This document shows positions 25,644 to 34,486 of a stretch of 64,000 nucleotides of DNA, in pieces. The stretch covers positions 1-64,000 of the forward strand of contig DASWVQ010000013.1 of assembly GCA_036401195.1 (NCBI GenBank). Reading direction: 5' to 3'. Made by a program: the position numbers and the translations under genes. Positions within the stretch are counted from its first letter, which is position 1. Each line of letters starts with the position of its first letter. The notes below the pieces were generated by a model that was not told the DNA's origin, searched no databases, and saw nothing but the letters and a program-made list of their open reading frames with translations. Source of the stretch: JACDHQ01 sp036401195 (lineage in GTDB: Bacteria; Gemmatimonadota; Gemmatimonadetes; Gemmatimonadales; Gemmatimonadaceae).

Positions 25644-28217
25644 ATGCGGCTGCCCCCCGCGGCGGCCACCCTTCGGTGGATCGGCAGTACCCTCGGCGCG
25701 GCGTGGCTCCTGGCCACGCCGCTCGTCGCACAGGCCCCGGCCGGTTACGAGCAGGGGGTCTTCGAGCTGCGCGTGGGGCGCGTCGTCGGAGTGACGAGCC
25801 CCGTCCTCGTGGGGCCCTCGGCGGAGATCCTGCTTCCCCTCGCGCGGGTCGTGGACCTCACGGGGCTGCCGGCGTCGATCGAACCGGGGGACTCGCTGCG
25901 CAGCACGCCGATCGCCGGCAGCGACCGCCGGGCGACGCTCGACCTGGCGCGACGCGAGATCCGCCGTGACGGCGCAGTGATCCCCCTCACCCCCGCCGAG
26001 GTGGCGGTGGTGGCCGGGGAGATCTACCTCGCCCCCACGCGCATCGCCGACTGGCTGGGGGCGCAGGTGACGGTGGACCAGGAAAACCTGGTGATCACCT
26101 TCTCGCGAACGCCGCCCTTCCCGGTCGAGCAGCAGGCGATCACGCGCGAGCGCCGCGCCGCCTACGCCGCGCGCACCGCCACCGCCGACAGCGCGTGGGC
26201 CGCGGTCCCCTGGGCCCCCCGCAGCGGGGGGCTCGCCGCCGAGTGGAACGTCTCGCTCCCGTCCACGCAGCCCGCGAAGAACGCCTCGCTCCAGCTCCAG
26301 CTGGGGGGCGCCCTCTTCGGCGGAGGGTTCCAGGTGGGCACCAACATGAGCGGCCGCCGCGGGGTCGACCGGGCCGAACTTTCGCGCAGCTGGCGATACG
26401 CCTGGGTGAATCCCACCTCGCCCTGGTTCCGCTCGATCGAGGTGGGGAACCAGGGGACGGCGACCAGCTTCCGGTCCATCCGCGGAGTGTCGCTTTCGAA
26501 TGTGCAGCCCTTCCGGAACGGGTTCTTTTCCTCGGTCCCGGTGATTCCCGACGTCCCGAACGGGTGGTCGTACGAGATCTACCAGAACGGGGTGCTGCTG
26601 GGCTTCTCCGACGGCGCGCGCCAGACCGCGGTGCCGGTGCCGCTCTACTACGGCAGCACCCCCGTGGAACTCCGCTTCCTCGGTCCGGCCGGGGAGGAAG
26701 TCACGCGCTCGTTCGTGTACCAGATCTCCGCGCAGCAGCTTCCCCCGCGACGCCTGGAGTATTCCGTCGGCACGGGCGGATGCCCGGTGGCCAGGGACTG
26801 CCGCTCCGTGTCGTTCGGCAACGTGGCGTACGGGGTCACCTCCTGGCTCACGGGGAGCGTGGGGGGAGAGATCGTCGACTCGCTGGGGATGCACCGGTAT
26901 CCCTACGCGCGCGGGCTGGTTTCCACGGCCCGCGGCTACAGCGGGCGGGTGGAGCTCACTCCACAGGTGACGATGGCGAGTGTGGGCTACCTCGGGCTCG
27001 GCCGGCTCTCGGCGTCGCTCTCCCTCGGCCAGGTGTCGTCGGGCGCGGCGATCGCCTCCTTCGTCGACCCGGACCGTCGTCGCCGGTTCATCGAGCCGCT
27101 GCTCGCGATCCCGGTGCGCGACAACGCGCTGGGGATCCGCTCGGTGCGATTCGAGGGGCGGTTCGACCAGCCGGTCGGCGCGGCGATCGACCGGGTACGC
27201 ACCCTGGTCGGGGTGGACGTGCCGCGGGGACAGGTCGCGATGCAGTACGAGCGGGATCCGGTGCAGCGGCTCGGTCTCGCGAGCGTGAGCGCCACGATGC
27301 TCGTGCCGGTGAGCCGCGGATCGTGGAGCGGGCTGCTGCCCTTCCAGGCACAGCTGGGCGTCACCCGCGAGGGCGTTCGCCAGCTGCAGCTCGGCACGAC
27401 GGTCGGCAACGGGCAGAATCGCAGCGTGAATGCGTCGGCGCGCTGGCTCGGGCCGCGCAACGGCGTGTCGCTCGTGGTGTCGTACAACGCCTTCCTGGGC
27501 CACTACCGGCAATCGGCGTCGCTGCTCGCGTCGAAGGGGGGGACGCTCGCCACGACGGTGCTCGGCGGCACGGTGATCCAGGACCGAGGGCGCATCGGCC
27601 AGAGCGACCGCTTCGGGATCAACACCGCCGGCGTCGCGGGCCGCGTGTTCTTCGACGACGACACCGATGGGAAGTTCTCGTCCGGGGATCGCCCCGCCAT
27701 GGGGGTGCGCGTGATCAGCGACGCCGGCACCACGCGGACGGGCGAGGACGGCAGCTACCGGCTCTGGGGGCTCCTCCCGTACGAACCAACGCGGGTCGTG
27801 ATCGATACCCTGCAGGGCATCGACCTGGCCTACGCGCCGGCCACCCCTGAAGTCCGACTCCGCCCCACGCCCAACGTCTACGCGCCGGTCGACATCCCCC
27901 TCGTGCGGACGCGCGAGCTGGTGGGGCACGTGGAGGGATGGCCCGAGATGCCGCTGGGCGGGATCGGCCTCGAGCTGCGCGACGTGGCGACGGGGCGGGT
28001 GCGCGAGGTGGTCACCTTCAACGACGGCGAGTTCTACGTGAGCCGCATCCCGCCGGGTCGGTACGAGTGGCGGATCGTCCCATCGGCGCTGCAGGCCCTC
28101 CGCGCCGAGGTCACCTCGCCCATCGCGCCGATCGTGGTGGACGGCAGCACCGCCGAGGTGATCGAGCTTCCGTCGATCATCCTCGCCAGGGTTCAGCGCG
28201 AGCCGTCGAGCCCGTAG
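25644..28217 (+). CDS. outer-membrane usher-like protein, cluster 1
   Basis: An 857-residue exported protein with a signal peptide (TLGAAWLLATPLVAQA). Residues 30-155 look like a copper-amine-oxidase N-terminal-like (stalk) domain (VVAGEIYLAPTRIADWLGAQV), not the usual PapC N-domain. Then a long beta-barrel region with the usher-type stretch YEIYQNGVLLGFSDG. The C-terminal part (from about 650) is SdrD/carboxypeptidase-regulatory-like: GRVFFDDDTDGKFSSGDRPAMGV and GEDGSYRLWGLLPYE. It would secrete and assemble the subunits. Its 3' end overlaps the convergent small gene by 25 bases. Confidence 0.82.
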   Translation: MRLPPAAATLRWIGSTLGAAWLLATPLVAQAPAGYEQGVFELRVGRVVGVTSPVLVGPSAEILLPLARVVDLTGLPASIEPGDSLRSTPIAGSDRRATLDLARREIRRDGAVIPLTPAEVAVVAGEIYLAPTRIADWLGAQVTVDQENLVITFSRTPPFPVEQQAITRERRAAYAARTATADSAWAAVPWAPRSGGLAAEWNVSLPSTQPAKNASLQLQLGGALFGGGFQVGTNMSGRRGVDRAELSRSWRYAWVNPTSPWFRSIEVGNQGTATSFRSIRGVSLSNVQPFRNGFFSSVPVIPDVPNGWSYEIYQNGVLLGFSDGARQTAVPVPLYYGSTPVELRFLGPAGEEVTRSFVYQISAQQLPPRRLEYSVGTGGCPVARDCRSVSFGNVAYGVTSWLTGSVGGEIVDSLGMHRYPYARGLVSTARGYSGRVELTPQVTMASVGYLGLGRLSASLSLGQVSSGAAIASFVDPDRRRRFIEPLLAIPVRDNALGIRSVRFEGRFDQPVGAAIDRVRTLVGVDVPRGQVAMQYERDPVQRLGLASVSATMLVPVSRGSWSGLLPFQAQLGVTREGVRQLQLGTTVGNGQNRSVNASARWLGPRNGVSLVVSYNAFLGHYRQSASLLASKGGTLATTVLGGTVIQDRGRIGQSDRFGINTAGVAGRVFFDDDTDGKFSSGDRPAMGVRVISDAGTTRTGEDGSYRLWGLLPYEPTRVVIDTLQGIDLAYAPATPEVRLRPTPNVYAPVDIPLVRTRELVGHVEGWPEMPLGGIGLELRDVATGRVREVVTFNDGEFYVSRIPPGRYEWRIVPSALQALRAEVTSPIAPIVVDGSTAEVIELPSIILARVQREPSSP

Positions 28218-28612
28218 TAGATGGTACAGCGGGCGCGAGCCTGTCCCTCGGGGAGGTCGGCGACCACCGCCTGGGACAGGGGAACCTCCACCTCGCCGCG
28301 ACCACCCCTGACGGCGGTGGCCCGCGACCGGGCGACCAGCTCCTGACGGCCGCCGGGCGTGCCGTCGGCGGCGCGCTCGACGCGAAGTTCGACCTGGTAC
28401 TCCCGTGCCGACGGCATGGTGACGTCCACGGATAGCTCGCTGCGCCCCCCAACGCCCTGGCGCAGGTCGGCCGCGGCCCGCAGGGGCAGGTCGGCCACCT
28501 GCGGCGACACGACGGTGGCGCTGGCGAACAGCGTCGCCGACTGCGCCCTGGCGACCCCGGAGAGGCCGAGCAGCAATCCGGCGACGGTCGCGATCCGCGT
28601 GGAAGCACCCAT
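28193..28612 (-). CDS. hypothetical secreted protein at end of cluster 1
   Basis: A 139-residue exported protein (signal TVAGLLLGLSGVARAQ). The mature part begins SATLFASATVVSPQVADLP, reminiscent of the pilin openings, then beta-rich charged stretches and a final CTIYYGLDGSR. No family recognised. Start ATG 28612 fits the signal; a longer frame upstream overlaps the SPFH gene and is rejected. It is divergent from the SPFH gene and converges on the usher with overlapping 3' ends. Confidence 0.65.
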   Translation of the reverse strand: MGASTRIATVAGLLLGLSGVARAQSATLFASATVVSPQVADLPLRAAADLRQGVGGRSELSVDVTMPSAREYQVELRVERAADGTPGGRQELVARSRATAVRGGRGEVEVPLSQAVVADLPEGQARARCTIYYGLDGSR

Positions 28613-28711
28613 GCCGTCGAGTATCGGCGCATTGGTCGCATCCGGGGCGTCGTTGCCCACGCAGGGGCCGGGTCGTAGCTTCACAGGTACCCCTTTACGG
28701 AGTCCGCCGTC

Positions 28712-29821
28712 GTGCTGTCGGGCCTCGCCATCGTTGGCATCATCGCCGTTCTCGCCGCCCTGTTCGTGGCGACCAGCTCCTTCAAGATCATCGGGCAGGC
28801 CGAGGTGATGGTGATCGAGCGCCTGGGCCGCTTTCATCGGGTGGCCCGTTCCGGGTTCAACATCCTGATTCCCTTCGTCGAGCGCCCGCGTGGCATCGAC
28901 GTGCGGTACGTGGAAGCCGATCCCGGCGGCGTGAAGCGCATCACCGCCGGATCCACCACCCGGATCGACCTGCGCGAGCAGGTGCTGAACTTCCCGAGCC
29001 AGCCCGTGATCACCAAGGACAACGTCACGATCGACATCGACGCCGTCCTGTACTATCGCGTGTCCGAACCCCAGAAGGCGACCTACGCCGTCCAGAACCT
29101 CCCCTACGCGCTGGAGACGTTAACCCGGACGACCCTCCGTAACATTGTCGGAGAAATGGAACTTGACCAGACCCTGGCGAGCCGGGACCAGATAAACAAG
29201 CGGATGCGAGAGGTGATCGAGGAGGCGGCGGTGAGCTGGGGGGTGGACGTGACCCGGGTGGAGCTGCAGGCGATCGAGCCTCCCCGGGACATCCAGCAGT
29301 CCATGGAGCTCCAGATGCGGGCGGAGCGGGAGCGGCGCGCCGCCGTGACCAACGCCGAGGCCTCGAAGCGGGCGGCGATCCTGGAGTCCGAGGGGCTCCG
29401 GGAGTCGCAGGTCCGCAAGGCCGAGGGTGAGAAGGAGGCGGCGGTGCTGCGGGCGCAGGGCCAGGCGGAGGCCCGCCTGGCCATGGCCGACGCGGAGGCG
29501 GAGGCGCTGCGCCGGATCACCGCCGCCCTCCCGGAGGGCCAGGCGGCGATGTACCTGCTCGGGCTCAAGTACCTCGAGGCGCTGCCGCGCCTCGCCGAGG
29601 GAAAGGGGTCCACGATCTTCCTGCCGGCGGAGGCGACCGGCGTCATGGGCGCCGTGGGTGGTTTGAAGGAACTGCTCATGCGGGGAGGCACGCAGCTTTC
29701 GCAGGGCGGCGCGCCGGTCGGCCCGCCGCCCGCCTCGGGGCTCGGGTATCCGGGCGCGACGATCCGCCCCCCGGCGCTGCGCGGTGCGTCCACCTCCGGC
29801 GATGCCGACGAGTCCCGCTGA
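28712..29821 (+). CDS. SPFH/band 7 membrane protein (QmcA/stomatin-like)
   Basis: A 369-residue protein: one N-terminal membrane helix (AIVGIIAVLAALFVATSSF), an SPFH domain (about 25-200; VERPRGIDVRY, VTIDIDAVLYYRV, NIVGEMELDQTLASRDQIN), a long Ala/Glu/Arg coiled coil (200-275, EAEALRR) and a Gly/Pro-rich tail. It forms large oligomers at the membrane and is thought to organise proteases or lipid domains. GTG start at 28712. No NfeD partner gene is adjacent; a zinc-ribbon gene follows. Confidence 0.92.
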   Translation: MLSGLAIVGIIAVLAALFVATSSFKIIGQAEVMVIERLGRFHRVARSGFNILIPFVERPRGIDVRYVEADPGGVKRITAGSTTRIDLREQVLNFPSQPVITKDNVTIDIDAVLYYRVSEPQKATYAVQNLPYALETLTRTTLRNIVGEMELDQTLASRDQINKRMREVIEEAAVSWGVDVTRVELQAIEPPRDIQQSMELQMRAERERRAAVTNAEASKRAAILESEGLRESQVRKAEGEKEAAVLRAQGQAEARLAMADAEAEALRRITAALPEGQAAMYLLGLKYLEALPRLAEGKGSTIFLPAEATGVMGAVGGLKELLMRGGTQLSQGGAPVGPPPASGLGYPGATIRPPALRGASTSGDADESR

Positions 29822-29834
29822 GGAACCCAGCCAC

Positions 29835-30062
29835 GTGTCGGAAGCCGGCATCACGCGCGACCGCGCCGAGCGCATCGCGAAGGCGCACCCCTGCGTGGTG
29901 TGCGGGGAGTACAGCTACAAGTCGGTGAAGGTGAAGCCCGCCCCCGAGTCGCATCGCGAGGCGCTCAAGGTCACCTGGCAGGCGAAGAAGACCTGCGGGG
30001 TGTGCGGCACGGAGCAGGAGCTGGGGATCGACGACGACGGCGACATCATCTATGTCGGCTAG
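29835..30062 (+). CDS. small zinc-ribbon-like protein
   Basis: About 75 residues with two CxxC knuckles (HPCVVCGE and KTCGVCGTEQ), a likely zinc ribbon, and an acidic end (IDDDGDIIYVG). Function unknown. A GTG at 29835 is used, 13 bases after the SPFH stop; an in-frame ATG at 29802 would overlap SPFH. It overlaps the nuclease gene by 11 bases, so the three genes form an operon. Confidence 0.7.
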   Translation: MSEAGITRDRAERIAKAHPCVVCGEYSYKSVKVKPAPESHREALKVTWQAKKTCGVCGTEQELGIDDDGDIIYVG

Positions 30063-31056
30063 CGTTCCCGGCACCCCGCTGCTCATCCCGGCGCTCGCCG
30101 CGGGCGACCGCGTGCAGCACCAGCTGCTCGTGGTGGGCCGGGAGGAGAAGCGCACGGGCGGGGGCGATCCCTTCGTGGTGCTCACCCTGCGCAACCGCAC
30201 GGGGAAGATCGAGACCGCGCCGATCTGGTCGAACCAGATGACCTGGGCCGACGGCGCGGCGGTGGGGAAGATCGTGCAGGCGATCGGCGACGTCTCCATC
30301 TACCCGCGCACCGGCAAGAAGCAGCTGGCGATCACCGGACCGGTGCGGGTGCTTCCCGACCAGCTCTTCGATCCCGCCGAGTTCCTTCCCTCGATCGACG
30401 GGGACCGGGAGCGGCTCTGGGACTACCTCGATCGCGAGCGCGCGGGGCTCGGGTCGCCCGCCCTGCGCGCGGTGCTCGACGTGATCTTCGGCGACGACGA
30501 CTTCCGGGTGCGCTTCGAACAGGCGCCCGCGTCCACGGGGGGGCACCACGCGAAGCTCGGCGGGCTGCTGCTGCACGTCTCCGAGGTGGTGAACATCGGG
30601 AAGTCGGCGGCGCGCACGATGCGCGCGAATCCCGACCTCGTGGTGGCGGGGGCGATGCTGCACGACATCGGCAAGGTGGAGTCGTACGAGGTGGGCCCGG
30701 GGGGCTTCGGCTTCACCCCCTGCGGGCTGCTCGTGGGGCACGTGGTGATGGGGGTGTTGATGCTCGAGCGCGCGATGACGCGGCTCGGGCGGGAGGTATG
30801 CACCCCGGGCCAGCTCCTCGAGGTCCAGCACATGATCCTCTCGCACCACGGGACGCTGGAGCACGGCAGTCCCGTGGAGCCGATGACCGCCGAGGCCGAG
30901 ATCCTGCACTGGGCCGACGAGACGTCGGCGAAGGGCGCCGACATGATGGAGTCGCTCGAGGACCCCGAGCACTTCCAGGGGGGCGGCGCGTTTTCCGACA
31001 AGCGCGTCTTCCGCCTGAACCGGCGCATCTGGCGTCGGCCGCACCGCTGGGACTGA
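30052..31056 (+). CDS. OB-fold/HD-domain 3'-5' exoribonuclease, YhaM-like
   Basis: A 334-residue protein with an N-terminal OB-fold (about 20-110; VLTLRNRTGKIETAPIWSN) and an HD hydrolase domain (from about 165; HHAKLGGLLLHVSEV, then His204-Asp205 in MLHDIGKVE, SHHGTLEHGSP). This is the domain order and length of YhaM, which degrades RNA and single-stranded DNA from the 3' end. The end WADETSAKGADMMES...FSDKRVF is also typical. Confidence 0.9.
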   Translation: MSASVPGTPLLIPALAAGDRVQHQLLVVGREEKRTGGGDPFVVLTLRNRTGKIETAPIWSNQMTWADGAAVGKIVQAIGDVSIYPRTGKKQLAITGPVRVLPDQLFDPAEFLPSIDGDRERLWDYLDRERAGLGSPALRAVLDVIFGDDDFRVRFEQAPASTGGHHAKLGGLLLHVSEVVNIGKSAARTMRANPDLVVAGAMLHDIGKVESYEVGPGGFGFTPCGLLVGHVVMGVLMLERAMTRLGREVCTPGQLLEVQHMILSHHGTLEHGSPVEPMTAEAEILHWADETSAKGADMMESLEDPEHFQGGGAFSDKRVFRLNRRIWRRPHRWD

Positions 31057-31076
31057 CCAGCCGAACCCCGCCGACA

Positions 31077-32963
31077 ATGCGCCTGTCCATCCCCCGCGCC
31101 CTGGCCCTGGTGGCCGTGGCGATGCCCCTCGCCGCGCAGCAGCCGGCCCCCGCGGGCTATGCGGACGCGTTCGAGGGACGTCGCCCCGCGGGCTCCCCGC
31201 AGGTGCGGTACGCCGTGCGGGTGCGTGGCGTGGCCCCCGCGGGATACGACGTGACGATGACGGTGCGCGGGGCGCCGGACACGGTCCGCATCACCTTCCC
31301 CGCCTGGGCGCCCGGCGCCTACCGCATCGCCAGCTTCGCGCGGAACATCCAGCAGGTCACGATGCGGGCGGGGGCGCGCGCGCTCCCGGTGGTGCGGGAG
31401 GACAGCGCCACCTGGCGCGCGGTCGCCCCGGGCGGTGGGGAGGTGACGATCGCGTATCGCATGCGCTTCCCCTCCGCGGAGGCGGCGGCGACGCCGAACA
31501 ACCGGTCGTTCATGACGGCGACGGGAGGGCTGATCGACGGGCCGCAGGCCTATGCCTACCTGCCCGGCTTCACGGCGGCGCCGGCACACGTGCGCTTCGA
31601 CCTCCCGCGCGGATGGCGGATCGCGACCGGCCTGGTGCCCACGAGCGACTCCGCCGTCTTCTTCGCGCCGAGCTACGACGTGCTGATCGACTCCCCCGTG
31701 CTGGTGGGGCGCTTCGCGCGCTGGCGCTTCGCCGTGGACGGCGTGCCGCATCGCGTGGCCTTCTGGCTCGCCCCCCGCGCCCCCGCCTTCGATACCACGG
31801 CCTTCCTCTCCACCGTGAAGCGGGGAGTGACCGCGGCGACCGCGATGATGCGCGACATCCCGTACCGGGAGTACACCTTCCTGTACGTGGACGGCGTGGG
31901 GGGTGGACTGGAGCACCTCAACTCGACGACGATCGGCGTGAGCGCGGCGCGCCTCGCCCAGGATCCCCACGCCGCGGTGGGCGTCACGGTGCACGAGTTC
32001 TTCCACCTCTGGAACGTGAAGCGGCTCCGCCCCGAGGCGCTCGGCCCCTTCGACTACCAGCACGAGGTGCGGTCGCGCGAGCTCTGGTGGAGCGAGGGGG
32101 TGACCGACTACTTCGCCGCGGAGCTCTCGCGGCGCGCGGGGCTGCTCACCGAGGCGCAGGCGCTCGAGGAACTGAAGGGCGACATGCAGGCGTACGTGCA
32201 GAATCCCGCGGTCGGCCGCCTCTCGCCGGAGCGCACGAGCGAGACCGCGTGGGACACGCCGGCGGTGCACGACGGGTTCTCGCTGTCGTACTACCTGCAG
32301 GGGCGCCTCATCGGCGAGATGCTCGAGCTGCGGTTGCGCGAGGCGACCGACCTGCGCCGCGGCATGGACGACGTGATGCGCCTGATGTACGCGCGCTACG
32401 CGGGGGAGCGCGGGTTCACCGGCGCGCAGCTCCAGGAGGCCGCGGCCGAGGTGTGCGGCTGCGACCTGTCCACGTTCTGGGAGCGGTACATCCGCGCCGG
32501 CGCACCTCTCGACTTCGACGCGGGGCTGGGCACGATGGGCTACCAGATGCTCGTGCGGCGCGTGGGGGCGATGACCGACGACGGCCGCGCCGCGGCCGAC
32601 CTGCGGCTGGGGATCCTCACCCCCGCGGGGTACGGCAGCGCCGGAGGCGCCGCGGGCGGGCCGCTGCGGCTCAGCGTGGGGGATCCGCGCAGTGTGTGGG
32701 GGCGCGCGGGGCTCCTCACGGGCGATGAGCTGGTGTCGCTGGCCGGGCGCCCGGTCGGCACCCCCGCCGAGTTCCGCCGCGTGCTCGGGGGGATTCGCAT
32801 CGGCGACAGCGTCGCGGTCGCGGTGCGGCGCGCGGGCGTGCCGGTGAGCGTCCGCGTGCCGGTGATCGGGTACGAGCGCGTCGTCGTGGACATCGTCGAG
32901 CGCCCGGAGGTGACCCCGCGGATTCGGGCGATGCGCCGGGTGTGGATGACCGGGACGCCCTGA
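31077..32963 (+). CDS. secreted M61 family metallopeptidase with PDZ domain
   Basis: A 628-residue exported peptidase (signal ALALVAVAMPLAAQ). N-terminal beta domain with FPAWAPGAYRIASFARN; catalytic VHEFFHLWNVKRLRP with zinc ligands His306 and His310 and catalytic Glu307; SEGVTDYFA supplies the third ligand. A PDZ domain closes the protein (about 520-610; GRAGLLTGDELVSLAG). Glycyl aminopeptidases of this type cleave N-terminal Gly/Ala. ATG 31077 directly precedes the signal. Confidence 0.92.
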   Translation: MRLSIPRALALVAVAMPLAAQQPAPAGYADAFEGRRPAGSPQVRYAVRVRGVAPAGYDVTMTVRGAPDTVRITFPAWAPGAYRIASFARNIQQVTMRAGARALPVVREDSATWRAVAPGGGEVTIAYRMRFPSAEAAATPNNRSFMTATGGLIDGPQAYAYLPGFTAAPAHVRFDLPRGWRIATGLVPTSDSAVFFAPSYDVLIDSPVLVGRFARWRFAVDGVPHRVAFWLAPRAPAFDTTAFLSTVKRGVTAATAMMRDIPYREYTFLYVDGVGGGLEHLNSTTIGVSAARLAQDPHAAVGVTVHEFFHLWNVKRLRPEALGPFDYQHEVRSRELWWSEGVTDYFAAELSRRAGLLTEAQALEELKGDMQAYVQNPAVGRLSPERTSETAWDTPAVHDGFSLSYYLQGRLIGEMLELRLREATDLRRGMDDVMRLMYARYAGERGFTGAQLQEAAAEVCGCDLSTFWERYIRAGAPLDFDAGLGTMGYQMLVRRVGAMTDDGRAAADLRLGILTPAGYGSAGGAAGGPLRLSVGDPRSVWGRAGLLTGDELVSLAGRPVGTPAEFRRVLGGIRIGDSVAVAVRRAGVPVSVRVPVIGYERVVVDIVERPEVTPRIRAMRRVWMTGTP

Positions 32964-32967
32964 CCGC

Positions 32968-33726
32968 CTAGCGGGGGGGCCAGTCGCGCTTTCGCGAGTA
33001 CGGCGTCCCGAACACGGCCTCGAGCGCCGCCCGCGGCGCGGTCGTGCGCACGACGACGTCGATCCGGTCGCGCAGGGGGAGCTCGCGCCAGAACTCGCGA
33101 TAGCGATCGTAGCCGCGGCAGAAGCACGCGGGGCCGGGTCGCGTGAGGAGGCCGAGCCAGATGTCGGGGAGCCCCACCCAGGTGAAGGCGTAGAAGGAGT
33201 TCAGCGTCTTCGTCGCCGGGAGGTCGCTCTCGATGGCGCGATGTGGCAGGGAGCCGTGCTTCCCCCATTGCACGTCCACCGCCGGGTGGCCGCGGTCACG
33301 CCAGTCGCTGTGCAGGATGGTCCCGTGCCAGAAGGTCCAGAGGTCGGTGGGGGCGAGGGTCGCCGGATCGTAGCCGACCCATACGATTTCCTCGTCGGTG
33401 GGCACGGTGAAGGGGATCCAGGAGCCGTGAACGTCGTCCTTCCAAAGCAGGTGGTAGGCGATGACGGGCTCATCCGGATGCACCACCGCGACGACCCGTT
33501 CCAGCGGGAACCATTCATCGGGCTGGAGGTACAACGTCGGTGCCAGCGTGCGTGCCAGCCGGGCGACGGAGTCGGGCTGCGCGAGGCTGCCGGGGACGGC
33601 GAGGGGCCGCACGGGGATGTGTGCCCTCGGCCCGCAGGCGGCGAGTGCGATGGCGAGCCCGAGATGGCAACCGATCTTTCCGAGCTGGTGCAATGTGCTG
33701 TCCGGTGTGGCGTTAGCCCGCTGCAC
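32968..33726 (-). CDS. hypothetical lipoprotein
   Basis: A 252-residue protein with a lipobox LAAC (Cys31) after a hydrophobic stretch LGLAIALA. The mature part is rich in Trp, Asp and His (HLLWKDDVHGSW, GTILHSDWRD, FTWVGLPDIWLG) and has CFCRGYDRYREFW near the end. No family recognised; the pattern suggests a compact globular enzyme-like or binding domain in the periplasm. The GTG at 33726 is the only usable canonical start, with a rather long n-region. It converges with the M61 gene. Confidence 0.7.
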   Translation of the reverse strand: MQRANATPDSTLHQLGKIGCHLGLAIALAACGPRAHIPVRPLAVPGSLAQPDSVARLARTLAPTLYLQPDEWFPLERVVAVVHPDEPVIAYHLLWKDDVHGSWIPFTVPTDEEIVWVGYDPATLAPTDLWTFWHGTILHSDWRDRGHPAVDVQWGKHGSLPHRAIESDLPATKTLNSFYAFTWVGLPDIWLGLLTRPGPACFCRGYDRYREFWRELPLRDRIDVVVRTTAPRAALEAVFGTPYSRKRDWPPR

Positions 33727-33785
33727 GGCAACACGTCGCGTTGCCGCCGGGCGAAGTCAGCGGACCCTTCAGGGAGACAGCCAGT

Positions 33786-33995
33786 ATGCGGAAGCCGCGA
33801 CCGGCCACGTACAACCCCGCCCAGGCCCTGCACCTCATCGCGCACGACCGGGACGGCTCCCCGCTGAGCTGCCCGTCGTGCGCGGGCCCGATCGAGCGGA
33901 CGCCGAACGACAGCCCCCCACCCCCGCGTTCGCAGGTGACGCTGCGCTGTGCCAGCTGCGGCCGGATCGCGCGATACATCGCGGGCGCGGCGTGA
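33786..33995 (+). CDS. small zinc-ribbon protein
   Basis: 69 residues with paired knuckles CPSC and CASC about 30 residues apart, probably binding one zinc. GGGAGA lies 8 bases before the ATG. Function unknown. The cold-shock gene follows 93 bases later. Confidence 0.65.
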   Translation: MRKPRPATYNPAQALHLIAHDRDGSPLSCPSCAGPIERTPNDSPPPPRSQVTLRCASCGRIARYIAGAA

Positions 33996-34038
33996 GGCGA
34001 CGGGCGATCTTGCACAAAACTTGCCCGGCGTGACCCTG

Positions 34039-34058
34039 CCGACGCCGATTGGCGTCGG
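34039..34058 (+). promoter_or_regulatory. hairpin in the cold-shock gene leader
   Basis: CCGACGCC-GATT-GGCGTCGG, an 8-bp perfect stem, ends 30 bases before the cold-shock start. It could be an end of the preceding transcript or part of a temperature-sensitive leader; no T-tract. Confidence 0.4.
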
Positions 34059-34088
34059 GCTCCACCGACTCGACAGGGGTACGGCTCA

Positions 34089-34301
34089 ATGTCTCGCATC
34101 ACCGGCACCGTGAAGTGGTTCAACGACGCCAAGGGCTATGGCTTCCTTGCGCGCGAGGGTGGTCCTGACGTGTTCGTGCACTTCAGTGCCATCCAGTCCG
34201 GCGGGTTCAAGTCGCTCGCCGAGGGCGAGCGCGTCGAGTTCGAGATCGTCCAGGGGCAGAAAGGCCCCCAGGCCTCGGACGTGACGAAGCTGGAAGGGTA
34301 G
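34089..34301 (+). CDS. cold-shock protein, CspA family
   Basis: A 70-residue single-domain nucleic-acid chaperone. RNP1 KGYGFL and RNP2 VFVHFSAI are intact, and GTVKWFNDAKGYGFL matches the family start. It melts RNA secondary structure in the cytoplasm. Own leader hairpin and a strong terminator suggest a single-gene transcript. Confidence 0.96.
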   Translation: MSRITGTVKWFNDAKGYGFLAREGGPDVFVHFSAIQSGGFKSLAEGERVEFEIVQGQKGPQASDVTKLEG

Positions 34302-34336
34302 TTCCCCGGCCGCCGCCGGTCGGCACGACTCTGCGC

Positions 34337-34371
34337 AACGAGCGCCGCGACCGCGGCGCTCGTTTCGCTTT
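34337..34371 (+). terminator. intrinsic terminator of the cold-shock gene
   Basis: A 13-bp perfect stem AACGAGCGCCGCG/CGCGGCGCTCGTT with a 2-base loop, followed by TCGCTTT, 35 bases after the stop. Confidence 0.88.
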
Positions 34372-34486
34372 CGTACATGGCCCGGTCCCTGCGGAAGCCA
34401 CCCCCAGCCGGCCCGGGCGAGGCAGTTCGCCGCTGGCGCCTTTCACATCCACACCGTAGGGTGCTATGGAGCAGCAGGGAGGCGTG

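Noticed and set aside
28613..28837. N-terminal extension of the small secreted protein at 28193-28612
   Set aside because: It overlaps the divergent SPFH gene and is His/Asp-rich; the signal peptide begins at 28612.
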